A program made the position numbers and the translations under genes. This document shows positions 41,627-49,926 of a stretch of 50,935 nucleotides of DNA, one piece after another; position 1 is the stretch's first letter, and the number at the start of each line of letters is the position of its first letter. The stretch is from JAUWOY01 sp034431315. Its GTDB lineage: Bacteria > Chloroflexota > Anaerolineae > VGOG01. Under the pieces are notes generated by a model. The model did not search any database. It was not told where the DNA came from and was given only the letters and a program-made list of their open reading frames with translations. Where the stretch lies: NCBI GenBank assembly GCA_034431315.1, contig DAOUDK010000011.1:1-50935 (forward strand), given 5' to 3'.

Positions 41627-42690
41627 ACATTGACGACCTGCTTCGCGTCGTGGTTGAGCGCGAGGCCTCCGACCTGCACCTGAAGACGGGCAGCCCTCCT
41701 GTGCTGCGCATCCACGGCGCGCTTACTCCTTATGATGACTCGACGGTCACGTCTGAGGAGATGCAAGAGGCCCTTGAGCACATAACCACTGAGAAACAAA
41801 GGGAAAGCTTCGTTGAGGAGCTGGAGTTGGACTTTGCCTACAGCATCGCTGGGTTGGCCCGCTTTCGCGCCAACGCTGCCCGCCAGAGGGGCACCATCAG
41901 CCTGGTCTTTCGCCAGGTGAATTGGAGGATCCCCCCCCTCGAGGAGCTGGGGCTGCCGGAGGTGTGCAAGGTTCTAGCCATGAAGCCAAATGGACTGATC
42001 CTGGTCACGGGTCCCACCGGCAGTGGCAAATCTACCACCCTGGCGGCCATGCTAGATTACCTCAACGAGAGGGAAACCCGCCGGGTGGTCACCATCGAGG
42101 ATCCGATCGAGTATCTATTTAAGGACAAGAAATGCTTCATCACTCAGCGGGAGCTGGGGGCAGATACTTTATCCTTCTCGGCCGCTCTGAAGCGTGTTCT
42201 TCGCCAGGACCCGGACGTCATCCTGGTGGGGGAGATGCGCGATCTGGAGACCATCGCCACCGCGCTCACGGCAGCGGAGACAGGGCACCTGGTCCTTGCT
42301 ACCCTGCACACCCCCAGCGCCCCTGGGGCCCTTGACCGTATCATTGACGTCTTCCCCCCATACCAGCAAAGCCAGGTCCGCGCCCAGCTCTCAATCACCC
42401 TGCAGGCGGTGCTCTATCAGACGTTAATCCCCAGGGTGGGTGGCAACGGCCGGATCGCCGCCGTGGAGGTGATGATCGCCACCACCGCCATTCGTAACCT
42501 CATCAGGGAGGGAAAGATCTATCAGATGCCCAATGTCATCCAGACCGGTGCACAATACGGCATGCAGACCCTCAATCAGGCGTTGAGAGACCTCTGTCAG
42601 AAGGGATTGATCACCCCGGCAGATGCATTCAGCAAATCGGACAATCCCGAGGAACTGCGGGAGTGGATAGAGGATCGTTTCCGTCGCTGA
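41623..42690 (+). CDS. pilT: PilT, pilus retraction ATPase
   Basis: 355 residues. Walker A GPTGSGKS (130-137), Asp box 'VVTIEDPIEYLF', Walker B 'VILVGEMRDLET' and His box 'TGHLVLATLHT', with a short N-terminal domain as in PilT; no PilB-like extension. GAGGTG stands seven bases ahead of the ATG, which overlaps the pilD stop. It drives pilus retraction and twitching. No PilB, PilC or PilQ gene is within the window, so the extension ATPase and platform must be elsewhere. Confidence 0.95.
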   Translation: MNIDDLLRVVVEREASDLHLKTGSPPVLRIHGALTPYDDSTVTSEEMQEALEHITTEKQRESFVEELELDFAYSIAGLARFRANAARQRGTISLVFRQVNWRIPPLEELGLPEVCKVLAMKPNGLILVTGPTGSGKSTTLAAMLDYLNERETRRVVTIEDPIEYLFKDKKCFITQRELGADTLSFSAALKRVLRQDPDVILVGEMRDLETIATALTAAETGHLVLATLHTPSAPGALDRIIDVFPPYQQSQVRAQLSITLQAVLYQTLIPRVGGNGRIAAVEVMIATTAIRNLIREGKIYQMPNVIQTGAQYGMQTLNQALRDLCQKGLITPADAFSKSDNPEELREWIEDRFRR

Positions 42691-42718
42691 AGTAGTTATA
42701 AAGATAAAGAAATGATTA

Positions 42719-42752
42719 GTCCCACTCCGAGCGAGTGGGACATTTTATTTTT
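42719..42752 (+). terminator. Intrinsic terminator after pilT
   Basis: Stem gtcccactc (42719-42727) and gagtgggac (42733-42741), 5-nt loop, then attttattttt. Confidence 0.92.
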
Positions 42753-42775
42753 CCCCCGCCGCTGAGCCCTCTTTC

Positions 42776-42840
42776 TTCACGCAAAATTCACGCTATTTTC
42801 ACGCTATTTTCACGCACAGAACCTAAAAGTGTGTTATAAT
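42776..42840 (+). promoter_or_regulatory. Pilin promoter 1: four 11-bp-phased TTCACGC repeats and TATAAT
   Basis: TTCACGC at 42776, 42787, 42798 and 42809, each exactly 11 bp apart with A/T-rich 4-bp spacers; 19 nt later TATAAT (42835-42840). No -35 box of standard type. No gene follows before promoter 2. Confidence 0.88.
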
Positions 42841-42872
42841 AAGAGAAACAATCTGTCGCTAAGCCTTCTTTC

Positions 42873-42938
42873 TTCACGCAGAATTCACGCGGAATTCATG
42901 CTATTTTCACGCATAACCCCCCCAAGCTGTGATATAAT
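42873..42938 (+). promoter_or_regulatory. Pilin promoter 2: second four-repeat array and TATAAT
   Basis: TTCACGC at 42873 and 42884, TTCATGC at 42895, TTCACGC at 42906, all 11 bp apart; 20 nt later TATAAT (42933-42938). It looks like a duplicate of promoter 1 with diverged spacers. The pilin leader is about 140 nt. Confidence 0.88.
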
Positions 42939-42986
42939 GGGGTCAGAAAATCGAAATAGCAAGGAAGCTAACGTGATCTTAGGCAA

Positions 42987-42995
42987 GAAAGGAGG
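42987..42995 (+). promoter_or_regulatory. Remote Shine-Dalgarno-like site in the pilin leader
   Basis: GAAAGGAGG with no start codon behind it, 90 nt ahead of the real ATG, which has its own AAGGAGGTGA. It matches the site in the archaellin leader (26464). Confidence 0.6.
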
Positions 42996-43084
42996 AGAGA
43001 AAAATACTAAAACCAAAACATCTCGTCCCTGATTACGAACTGCGAATAAAAACTAAAACAACCAAACCTAAGGAGGTGAAACAA

Positions 43085-43489
43085 ATGTTCAAGAGAATAC
43101 GTAGTGAGAGTGGCTTCACGCTGGTAGAGTTGCTGGTGGTCCTGGCCATCATGGCCATCCTGATCGCCATCGTGGTCCCCAACCTGGCAGGCTTGACAGG
43201 TGGGGCCAGGGGTACAGCCGCCCGGACAGAGCTGGCTATCGTGCAAACCGCCATGGACTCCTTTATGACCGACCATGACGCGATAACAGTAGCGGCAATG
43301 ACAGGAGCCGTACGTGGCTCAGGCACCGAGGTTACGTATAAGTTTGTATCCGGGATAGACGGGGATACTGGAGAGGAAGAATACACCTATACTGGAACCG
43401 CCACCTTAAGGCTGCGCACCACGACCACTGGCTTATATAGCTGGACCGACGAAGGCGCTGTTACACAGGATGAATACCCCATTCCCTAA
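43085..43489 (+). CDS. Type IV pilin (major pilin candidate)
   Basis: 134 residues from the ATG at 43085 (AAGGAGGTGA upstream). A short basic leader MFKRIRSESG is cut before F11; Glu at +5 (FTLVELLVVLAIMAILIAIV) is the class mark, and P at about +22 follows. The globular part is small and Thr/Gly-rich, 'TYTGTATLRLRTTTTGLYSW'. No cysteine pair at the end. The double promoter and strong ribosome site mark it as highly expressed. It is processed by PilD; PilT would retract the fibre. Confidence 0.93.
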   Translation: MFKRIRSESGFTLVELLVVLAIMAILIAIVVPNLAGLTGGARGTAARTELAIVQTAMDSFMTDHDAITVAAMTGAVRGSGTEVTYKFVSGIDGDTGEEEYTYTGTATLRLRTTTTGLYSWTDEGAVTQDEYPIP

Positions 43490-43604
43490 CCCGTCGCCGT
43501 ACATTAAGATCGAAGTCGGCGAATAAACACACCGTGACAACGGCAGGGTTTCGCGGGGCATCGTGAGCCAGACGGCCATGGGGGTTTTGGACCATCGCAA
43601 GATT

Positions 43605-43645
43605 AAAGGGGCTACAAGATGATTGTAGCCCCTTTGCATTTTTTG
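43605..43645 (+). terminator. Intrinsic terminator after the pilin gene
   Basis: 13-bp perfect stem (43605-43617 with 43623-43635, aaaggggctacaa), 5-nt loop, then gcattttttg. Confidence 0.92.
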
Positions 43646-43654
43646 TGCTATAAT
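43646..43654 (+). promoter_or_regulatory. Extended -10 promoter of the second ligase gene
   Basis: TGCTATAAT directly after the terminator T-run; no good -35 box. The ATG is at 43715. 43490-43604 holds no gene. Confidence 0.65.
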
Positions 43655-43714
43655 CAGTTCACTACAAGCGTTAGGCCCTGAGAAGGGCAAGCGTTGTTGA
43701 GGAGTCGCATCCCC

Positions 43715-45889
43715 ATGAGGCTTCACCTGCTGTCCAAAAAGGCTATCCGATTCGGGTTGCCGGCAATCGTCTTGCTGGCTCCCCTTCTGGTCAACCCCTT
43801 CGGTTGCCGCTACTACGAGCTTCCCAAGGTCGCCTTTTTCCGTTTCGCCGTCCTGCTCCTTTTGACTGCCTGGTTGGTGGATCGGATCAATCTCAGGGGA
43901 TCCATCGCCGGTTCGCTGCGGAAGCTGCTCGCCAAGCCGCTCGTCCTCCCTGCGCTCCTCTTTGCCTTCGCACACGTCCTCTCCACCATCACCTCGGTGG
44001 CTCCCCATCTCAGCCTGTGGGGATCATACCTTCGAGTGTATGGCACCTACAATGTCCTTTGTTATGCCCTCTTCTTTTTCTTGATAATCCTCAACCTCCG
44101 CACCACCCGACAGGTTGAGCGGCTCATCACCGTTGCCCTTCTCGCCAGCCTGCCAATCGCCCTTTACGGGGTGCTCCAGCACTCCGGCTTCGATCCCATC
44201 TTTCCTGAATATGACTACAGCAGCCGGGTCGTCTCGACCATAGGCAACCCCATCTTCCTCGGCGCCTACCTGATCATGGTCATTCCCCTCGCCTTTGGCC
44301 GTTTGCTCGCTAGCCTGCGCGCGCTGCTGGGAGGGGGCCAGCTTGCTTCATCGCGCCGCTCGATGCTTCTCGAAGTTATCGGCTATTCGTCGCTACTGGT
44401 TTTGCAGTTGGTCTGCCTTTTATACACTAAGAGCCGTGGGCCGTGGTTCGGACTTCTGAGCGGGGCCGTACTCTTCGCCGTCCTGGTTGCGCTGCGGCAC
44501 AGGATGAAAAAGCTGCTGCTTATCGCTGTCGTCGCGGGCGTGGGCCTTGTCGCCCTGCTAGGCGCGCTGAATCTCCCCAACACACCACTGGAGCCATTCA
44601 CTGAGTCGCCTTATCTATCGCGCTTGGTATTCTCCGACGAGTTGGCAGCGGGCACGGGCACGGAGTGGGTCAGGTTGTTCATCTGGCAAGGGACGCTGGA
44701 GCTTATCAAGTCTAATCCCAATATCGGTTTTACACCTGATCCATTGAGACCTCTCCGCCCACTCATTGGCTATGGCCCTGAGACGATGGAGGTCGTCTTC
44801 CCCCAGGTTGACCCTCCTGGCCTGGCTTATGTCGAAGCGCGCGAAGCGATAGCTGACCGCGCCCACAACGAGTTGCTCGACCTCGTGGTTACGACCGGTG
44901 CGCTGGGGTTGTTGGCATTTCTTCTCCTGATGGGGTGCTTCTTTTATTATGGAATCTCCCTTCTCCGGCGGACGCGCTCCTTCGACACCCAGATCACCCT
45001 GATCGCCTTGCTCTCCGCCATGTTTGCCCACCTCGTTGAGGCTCAATTTGGCATACTGCTCCCCTCTGCCGAACTGCTGATTTGGCTCTACTTAGCTCTG
45101 GTGAGCGCGATGTGTATCGCCGAGACCGCAACGTCCGAACCAGAGAGGATTGACATGATCGGCTCGATCCATGTCGAAGCCAGTGCTGACAACACTAACC
45201 GGCTTCGGATCATTATCTCCCTGCTGGTCGTCTGTGTCATCCCCCTCTTTGCCAGCTACAGCAACATTAACCTCTTCCTCGCCGATGTCTACCTCGGACA
45301 GGGAATACGGTTCAGGAACGCCAGGCAGTACACGGAGAGCATCGCCGCTTACAATCGGGCTATCCAGGTCTTCCGTCTCGAGCCCAGGTTCTACCAATAC
45401 AAAGCGGCCGTCCATTATGAGTTGGCTCAAAGCATCTCGGACGATGAACTGGAGGCCAGAGGCCAACTTCTCCAGGCTGGAGTGGATGCCTTGACAAAAG
45501 CCCTGGAGGTACAGCCTTTAGATCCAGAATACCACGCTAACACGGGTAGGCTCTATGGCTATTGGGCCAGGACGGTTGATCCCAGCAAATTTGAGCAGGC
45601 GGTCGAGTTCTACGAGCGGGCGCTTCAACTTGCCCCCCGTGACGCCGTTTATCGTAATGAACTGGGACGGGTCTACTTCGAAGCCGCTCAGTACGAGGAA
45701 GCGATACGGCAGTTGCAGCTTTCCTTGGAGATTGATCCTGAATTCGCTCCTACTCACTACAATCTTGGCCTGGCCTATCTGAAGCTTGGGGAAAACGACA
45801 AGGCTAAGGAGCATTTCGAGACAGGCTTGCTCCTCGACCCAGGGTGCGGGGAATGTGCTCAGAAGTTGGAATCGTTGGAGGATGATTAG
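43715..45889 (+). CDS. O-antigen ligase/polymerase-like protein with TPR domain (second copy)
   Basis: 724 residues from the ATG at 43715 (GAGGAG ten bases ahead); a TTG at 43694 is less likely. About 12 membrane helices to residue 510 with the same landmarks as the protein at 26961: 'LQHSGFDPIFPE', 'GNPIFLGAYLIMVIPL', 'KSRGPWFGLLSG', 'GPETMEVVFPQ', 'DRAHNELLDLVVTTGALGLL'. Then three to four TPR units to the end ('YRNELGRVYFEAAQYEEAI'). It lacks the middle set of helices of the longer paralogue. The two copies flank the pilus cluster. Glycan ligase or polymerase, target unknown. Confidence 0.85.
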   Translation: MRLHLLSKKAIRFGLPAIVLLAPLLVNPFGCRYYELPKVAFFRFAVLLLLTAWLVDRINLRGSIAGSLRKLLAKPLVLPALLFAFAHVLSTITSVAPHLSLWGSYLRVYGTYNVLCYALFFFLIILNLRTTRQVERLITVALLASLPIALYGVLQHSGFDPIFPEYDYSSRVVSTIGNPIFLGAYLIMVIPLAFGRLLASLRALLGGGQLASSRRSMLLEVIGYSSLLVLQLVCLLYTKSRGPWFGLLSGAVLFAVLVALRHRMKKLLLIAVVAGVGLVALLGALNLPNTPLEPFTESPYLSRLVFSDELAAGTGTEWVRLFIWQGTLELIKSNPNIGFTPDPLRPLRPLIGYGPETMEVVFPQVDPPGLAYVEAREAIADRAHNELLDLVVTTGALGLLAFLLLMGCFFYYGISLLRRTRSFDTQITLIALLSAMFAHLVEAQFGILLPSAELLIWLYLALVSAMCIAETATSEPERIDMIGSIHVEASADNTNRLRIIISLLVVCVIPLFASYSNINLFLADVYLGQGIRFRNARQYTESIAAYNRAIQVFRLEPRFYQYKAAVHYELAQSISDDELEARGQLLQAGVDALTKALEVQPLDPEYHANTGRLYGYWARTVDPSKFEQAVEFYERALQLAPRDAVYRNELGRVYFEAAQYEEAIRQLQLSLEIDPEFAPTHYNLGLAYLKLGENDKAKEHFETGLLLDPGCGECAQKLESLEDD

Positions 45890-45977
45890 GTGTAGCTAGA
45901 CCCCCGAGGTCTGGAGAACGGCTTTTCAGTCCTGTAGAGACCCCGGAAGTCTGAAATCTGAAGAGGGTGTCAAAGAA

Positions 45978-46006
45978 AAAACCTCCCGTTCCGCTTGGGA
46001 GGTTTT
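45978..46006. terminator. Bidirectional terminator between convergent genes
   Basis: Stem aaaacctccc (45978-45987) with 45997-46006, A-run on one side and T-run on the other; serves the ligase gene (+) and trxA (-). Confidence 0.9.
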
Positions 46007-46036
46007 GAGTTCTGGAAATGCCTTGTTTCCCAGCCC

Positions 46037-46360
46037 TCAGAGGTGAGGGGTTATCTTGGTCAGTAGACTTTTTTTCGACATAGCCCCGACCAGTCGCTCG
46101 ACCGCCTGGCCGTTTTTGAAGAGGATCAAGGTGGGGATGCTCATCACCCCGAATTGGGTAGCCGTGCGCGGGTTGCTGTCCACGTCGAGCTTAGCTATTT
46201 TGAGTTGGTCAGCGTACTCGGCGGCTATCTCTTCCAAGGTGGGGGCGATCATGTGACAAGGGGCACACCAGTTTGCCCAGAAGTCAGTCAACACGGGCAG
46301 CGCCGCCTGGATAACCTCCGCCTCGAAGGTCTCATCGGTGACGGTTATGGGTTTACTCAT
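46037..46360 (-). CDS. trxA: Thioredoxin
   Basis: 107 residues, the usual length. Active site WCAPC at 31-35 (FWANWCAPCHMIAP; Gly of WCGPC is Ala), cis-Pro in 'VMSIPTLILFKNGQ' and the closing glycine. Cytoplasmic disulfide reductase. It starts 17 nt after rplL and is followed by a terminator, so it is the last gene of the ribosomal-protein operon here. In many bacteria rpoB follows rplL at this place. Confidence 0.96.
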   Translation of the reverse strand: MSKPITVTDETFEAEVIQAALPVLTDFWANWCAPCHMIAPTLEEIAAEYADQLKIAKLDVDSNPRTATQFGVMSIPTLILFKNGQAVERLVGAMSKKSLLTKITPHL

Positions 46361-46376
46361 CGTATTTTCCTTTTCC

Positions 46377-46751
46377 TCACTTGATCTCCACGACGGCGCC
46401 TTCGCCTTCTAGCCTGGCCTTGACATCCTCGGCCTGCTCCTTGGGAACGGCTTTCACCACGGGGCCGGGCGCACTGTCTACCAGCTCTTTGGCTTCCTTC
46501 AAACCCAGGCTCGTGATCTGGCGTACCACCTTGATGACCTGGATCTTCTTGGGGCCGATCTCCTTCAGGATGACGTCGAATTCGGTCTTCTCCTCCTCCG
46601 CCGCGGCAGCCGCAGTCGGAGCCGCAGCTACGGCCACGGGGGCTGCCGCGCTCACCCCCAGCTTTTCCTCCAGAAGCTTGATCAAATCGGAAGCCTCAAG
46701 AAGAGTTAACCCCTGAATTTCCTCGGCGATCTTTTCTAGTTTTTCTGCCAT
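46377..46751 (-). CDS. rplL: Ribosomal protein L7/L12
   Basis: 124 residues: N-terminal dimer domain (LTLLEASDLIKLLEEKLG), Ala-rich hinge (about 38-52) and the C-terminal domain 'KKIQVIKVVRQITSLGLKEA' that binds translation factors. AAAGGAGG lies upstream. It is 15 nt after rplJ and shares its mRNA. Confidence 0.97.
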   Translation of the reverse strand: MAEKLEKIAEEIQGLTLLEASDLIKLLEEKLGVSAAAPVAVAAAPTAAAAAEEEKTEFDVILKEIGPKKIQVIKVVRQITSLGLKEAKELVDSAPGPVVKAVPKEQAEDVKARLEGEGAVVEIK

Positions 46752-46766
46752 TTTGATTTGCCTCCT

Positions 46767-47306
46767 TTAAATTTGACTAGCTTGTTTTTCTAGTTGTTCG
46801 ACTCGCGCTTTGAGCACATACAAAACACTGCGGATGCTGCCGGCAATGGCCCTGGTGATCCCGCCAGCCGGCCCCTGGATAGTACCCAAGACCTGGGCCA
46901 ATAGGATCTCGCGGGGCGGCAACTCGGCCAGAGACGTGACCTCGTCGGCGCTGATTATCCTGTCGCCCAGGAGCCCACCCTTAATGACCAGGATCTTGGA
47001 TTCCTTGCTGAAGTCCACCAGCACCTTGGCCACAGCGGGCGCCTCCTCGAAGCAGAAACCAATGGCCGTCGGGCCTTCCAAAAGGTCCTCGGGCACAGGT
47101 AGCTTCGCCTCTTCCAGGACCAGCTTCATCAGCCTGTTTTTGATCACGTGATATTCGCTCTGAGTCTCCTGCAGCTTTCTGCGCAGTTGGCTCATGTCCG
47201 CCATCGTTAACCCTCGATAGTCGGTCAAAATGGCCGCGCTGCTACGCGAGAACAGATCGGTGTACCAGGATACCAGTTGTTCTTTTTTCTCCCTCGATAC
47301 TGCCAA
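46767..47306 (-). CDS. rplJ: Ribosomal protein L10
   Basis: 179 residues. Starts with TTG (AVSREKKEQLV) behind AAGGAGGTGA; no in-frame ATG is near. Family text 'LTDYRGLTMADMSQLRRKL' and 'YHVIKNRLMKLVLEEA'. L10 carries L7/L12 on the stalk and represses its own leader; the leader structure and terminator lie directly upstream. Confidence 0.96.
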   Translation of the reverse strand: MAVSREKKEQLVSWYTDLFSRSSAAILTDYRGLTMADMSQLRRKLQETQSEYHVIKNRLMKLVLEEAKLPVPEDLLEGPTAIGFCFEEAPAVAKVLVDFSKESKILVIKGGLLGDRIISADEVTSLAELPPREILLAQVLGTIQGPAGGITRAIAGSIRSVLYVLKARVEQLEKQASQI

Positions 47307-47370
47307 CCTTTCATCACCTCCTTAGTGAAGCTCAAAGTTCAAAGCTCAAAGTTCAAAACTTCGGGAAAAG

Positions 47371-47401
47371 CAAAAGTCTTTGTGCCGCCGACACAAAGAC
47401 T
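47371..47401 (-). terminator. Attenuator hairpin in the rplJL leader
   Basis: Minus strand: agtctttgtg (47401-47392) pairs with 47384-47375, 7-nt loop, then TTTTGCTTTT. It is 65 nt ahead of rplJ. Confidence 0.82.
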
Positions 47402-47430
47402 CGCAGAAAAGTCATCTTTTCACTGTCTTC

Positions 47431-47474
47431 GCCTCGGCAGGCCTTCGATTAAGCGCTCCCGCGCACCTGCTGTC
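47431..47474 (-). ncRNA. L10 leader (autoregulatory RNA of rplJL)
   Basis: Minus strand has GACAGCAGGTG at the 5' side and GGCCTGCCGAGGC at the 3' side, pairing as CAGG/CCTG with the bulged residues typical of the ribosomal L10 leader motif. With the terminator just downstream it explains the 248-nt gap between rplA and rplJ. When L10 is in excess it should favour termination. Confidence 0.85.
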
Positions 47475-47554
47475 TTGGGCTCGTGTATTCAACTACATCA
47501 AACCAGAATTTGACCTCCTGGCACAGAATACGCAACATGCGTCACGTTTCACGT

Positions 47555-48268
47555 CTAAGCTATCTCCAGGGCCAGTGCCTGAGAGGTATCGAGTTTGATG
47601 CCCGGCCCCATGGTTGTGGCCAGGGTGATTCTCCTGACATATTGTCCTTTGGCGCCAGGCGGCTTGGCCTTCTTGACCGCCTCAAACAGTGCTGCCATAT
47701 TGTCCACCAGCTTCCCCGCTGGGAAGCTGACCTTGCCGATGGGCACGTGCAGGTTGGCCGTCTTGTCAATCCTGAACTCCACCCGGCCCAGACGCGCTTC
47801 TTTGATGACTCGCGGCAGGTGCTCGTCGGAGACGATGGTGCCAGCCTTGGGGTTGGGCATCAGTCCCCTGGGCCCCAAGATCCTGCCCAGCCTGCCCACC
47901 TTGCCCATCATCTGGGGTATGGATATGGCGACGTCGAAGTCCAGCCAGCCGTCCTGGATTTGCTTAACTAAATCGTCGCTGCCTACATAGTCAGCTCCAG
48001 CCTCTCGGGCTATCTTCTCCGCCTCGCCTTCAGCAAAGACCAGGATACGCACCTCTTTACCCAGCCCGTGGGGCAAAAGCACCACACTCCGCACCTGTTG
48101 ATCGGCGTGGCGAGGATTCACGCCCAGGCGCATGTGTACTTCCACCGTGGCATCGAAATTGACGTATGAGGTCTTCTTGGCCAGCTCGATAGCTTCTTCG
48201 GGCGAGTAATATCTTGTCCTGTCCACTTGCTTGAGTGCTTCTTGATAATCCTTACTGCGTTTTGACAT
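47555..48268 (-). CDS. rplA: Ribosomal protein L1
   Basis: 237 residues, full length. 'VHMRLGVNPRHADQQVRSVV', 'LPHGLGKEVRILVFAEG' and the signature 'GRLGRILGPRGLMPNPKAGT' are present. It binds 23S rRNA at the L1 stalk and usually represses rplK-rplA. It follows rplK by 52 nt made of 'tctacgaat' simple repeats. Confidence 0.97.
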   Translation of the reverse strand: MSKRSKDYQEALKQVDRTRYYSPEEAIELAKKTSYVNFDATVEVHMRLGVNPRHADQQVRSVVLLPHGLGKEVRILVFAEGEAEKIAREAGADYVGSDDLVKQIQDGWLDFDVAISIPQMMGKVGRLGRILGPRGLMPNPKAGTIVSDEHLPRVIKEARLGRVEFRIDKTANLHVPIGKVSFPAGKLVDNMAALFEAVKKAKPPGAKGQYVRRITLATTMGPGIKLDTSQALALEIA

Positions 48269-48320
48269 TTTCCCTCTCTACGAATCTACGAATCTACGAA
48301 CTTACGAATCTACGAGTATA

Positions 48321-48746
48321 CTAGTCTACGATCTCGATCCCCATGCTGCGAGCCGTGCCCTCGATCTGGCGCTCGGCGCCGGCCAGGTCTATCGCATTGA
48401 GGTCCTTCATCTTCAACTCAGCGATGTCTCGCAACTGCCCCCGACTGATGGCGCCCACCATTTGTCGGCGAGGCTCAGCGGAACCTCTCTCTATACCGCA
48501 GGCCTTCCTCAACAGATCGGCGGTGGGCGGGGTCTTGGTCACAAAAGTAAAAGACCGATCCTGGTAAACGGTTATCTCGACAGGGATAATGCTGCCTACC
48601 TGGCCCGATGTGCGAGCGTTGTATTCCTTGCAAAAGGCCATTATATTAATGCCGTGCTGGCCCAAGGCCGGCCCGACAGGTGGGGCAGGGTTGGCTTTGC
48701 CAGCCGGAATCTGTAATTTGATGATCGCTTTAATCTTCTTAGCCAT
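48321..48746 (-). CDS. rplK: Ribosomal protein L11
   Basis: 141 residues. 'LQIPAGKANPAPPVGPALGQ' at the N-terminus and 'IAELKMKDLNAIDLAGAERQ' at the C-terminus are the family marks. Part of the GTPase-associated centre. GAGGAG precedes the ATG. The gap of 112 nt to nusG contains a REP-like fragment and 'ctacgaat' repeats. Confidence 0.97.
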   Translation of the reverse strand: MAKKIKAIIKLQIPAGKANPAPPVGPALGQHGINIMAFCKEYNARTSGQVGSIIPVEITVYQDRSFTFVTKTPPTADLLRKACGIERGSAEPRRQMVGAISRGQLRDIAELKMKDLNAIDLAGAERQIEGTARSMGIEIVD

Positions 48747-48858
48747 TCATTCTCCTCTTCTGAGCAGAGCGGTCTCCCACGCCGTTCGGCTGAGCTCACG
48801 ACGAAGCCCGCGAACCGGCAGCATGGAAGCCGCCTCTGCTGGATACGAATCTACGAAT

Positions 48859-49443
48859 CTACATCTTCTCCACTTGCAGGAAATCCAGTTCAACGGGCGT
48901 GTCCCGGCCGAAAAAGGCGACCAGTACGCGCACCTTGCTTTTGTCCATATCTATGTCGTCAACGCTGCCCACGAAATCGGTGAAGGGGCCATCTACAATC
49001 CTGACTCTTTGTCCTGGGCGGAAGGTCACCTTCATCTTTGGCGCTTCTTCCTCCATGCGCTTCATGATCCTCTGCACTTCCTCAGGACGCAAGGGGGTGG
49101 GTTTTTTGCCCATACCGACGAAGCCGGTCACCCCAGGGGTGTTGCGGACTGCGTACCAGGAATCGTCGGTCATGAGCATTTCTACCAGGATGTAGCCAGG
49201 AAAGATCTTCTTTTCAGTGATCCGCCGCTGCCCATCCCTTATCTCAATCTCCTCTTCTGTGGGCACGACCACCTGGAATATCTTGTCCTGCATTCCCATG
49301 GACTCGATACGTTGTTCCAGGTTAGTTTTCACCTTGTTCTCATAGCCGGAATAGCTGTGGACCACGTACCAGGCTCTTCCGTTTGACTCTGGCTTCTCTT
49401 CCTCTTCTTCTTTTCCTTCCACTTCTTCTATCAACTCTTCCAT
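48859..49443 (-). CDS. nusG: Transcription antitermination/pausing factor NusG
   Basis: 194 residues: an acidic N-terminal extension (MEELIEEVEGKEEEEEK), the NGN domain (WYVVHSYSGYENKVKTNLEQ to about 135) and a KOW domain ('RPGQRVRIVDGPFTDFVGSV'). It binds RNA polymerase and, through KOW, Rho or ribosome. Follows secE by about 100 nt, as in most bacteria. Confidence 0.97.
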   Translation of the reverse strand: MEELIEEVEGKEEEEEKPESNGRAWYVVHSYSGYENKVKTNLEQRIESMGMQDKIFQVVVPTEEEIEIRDGQRRITEKKIFPGYILVEMLMTDDSWYAVRNTPGVTGFVGMGKKPTPLRPEEVQRIMKRMEEEAPKMKVTFRPGQRVRIVDGPFTDFVGSVDDIDMDKSKVRVLVAFFGRDTPVELDFLQVEKM

Positions 49444-49544
49444 GTTAATCTTGCTTTCGCTGGGAGATACCCGGTTCAGACGGAAGGCAGGCTAAACCAT
49501 ATCCGCCATGGTCCTCTACATGTTTCCGCCTGCCATTAATGTAT

Positions 49545-49751
49545 TTATCTGATTATCAGGCCGAATACCCAGGCGAAGATATAGTCTATGATACCCAAGA
49601 GAGCGGCCATAAAAATCGTAAAAGTAACCACGATGAAGGTTAAGCTCGTCACGTCCTGACGGCTAGGCCAACTTACCTTCCTTAACTCTGCTCTGGTTTC
49701 CTTAAAGTATCTAACGATGAAGTTATCCTTCTTAACTGATGCTTTGGCCAA
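49545..49751 (-). CDS. secE: Preprotein translocase subunit SecE
   Basis: 68 residues, the short single-helix form. TTG start with AGGAGAA six bases upstream. The conserved amphipathic 'YFKETRAELRKVSWPSRQDV' is followed by one membrane helix (about 42-65). It clamps SecY in the membrane. Confidence 0.95.
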   Translation of the reverse strand: MAKASVKKDNFIVRYFKETRAELRKVSWPSRQDVTSLTFIVVTFTIFMAALLGIIDYIFAWVFGLIIR

Positions 49752-49790
49752 TATTCTTCTCCTGCTCAGTGATGATCAGTCTAATCGTTC

Positions 49791-49818
49791 AAGACACCGC
49801 CTTAGGAGACGGTGTCTT
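49791..49818. repeat. Hairpin between tRNA-Trp and secE
   Basis: Arms 49791-49799 (aagacaccg) and 49810-49818, 10-nt loop, no T-run. Likely an RNA processing site freeing the tRNA from the secE-nusG mRNA. Confidence 0.7.
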
Positions 49819-49840
49819 AAAGAAGAGCAATTACTAGAGG

Positions 49841-49913
49841 CAGGGGGTATAGGAATCGAACCCATAACCTACGGTTTTGGAGACCGTTGCTCTGCCAATT
49901 GAGCTAACCCCCT
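49841..49913 (-). tRNA. trnW: tRNA-Trp (CCA)
   Basis: 73 nt on the minus strand. Acceptor AGGGGGT/ACCCCCT, D-arm AGCTCAATTGGCAGAGC, anticodon arm ACGGT-CTCCAAA-ACCGT with anticodon CCA, T-arm TATGGG-TTCGATTC, discriminator G. CCA is not encoded. The place between rpmG and secE is common in bacteria. Confidence 0.97.
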
Positions 49914-49926
49914 GGGTACTCGCCAG

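Noticed and set aside
42829..43032. Small protein of 67 codons ahead of the pilin gene
   Set aside because: It runs through the second promoter and heptamer array, and its sequence is read from those repeats.
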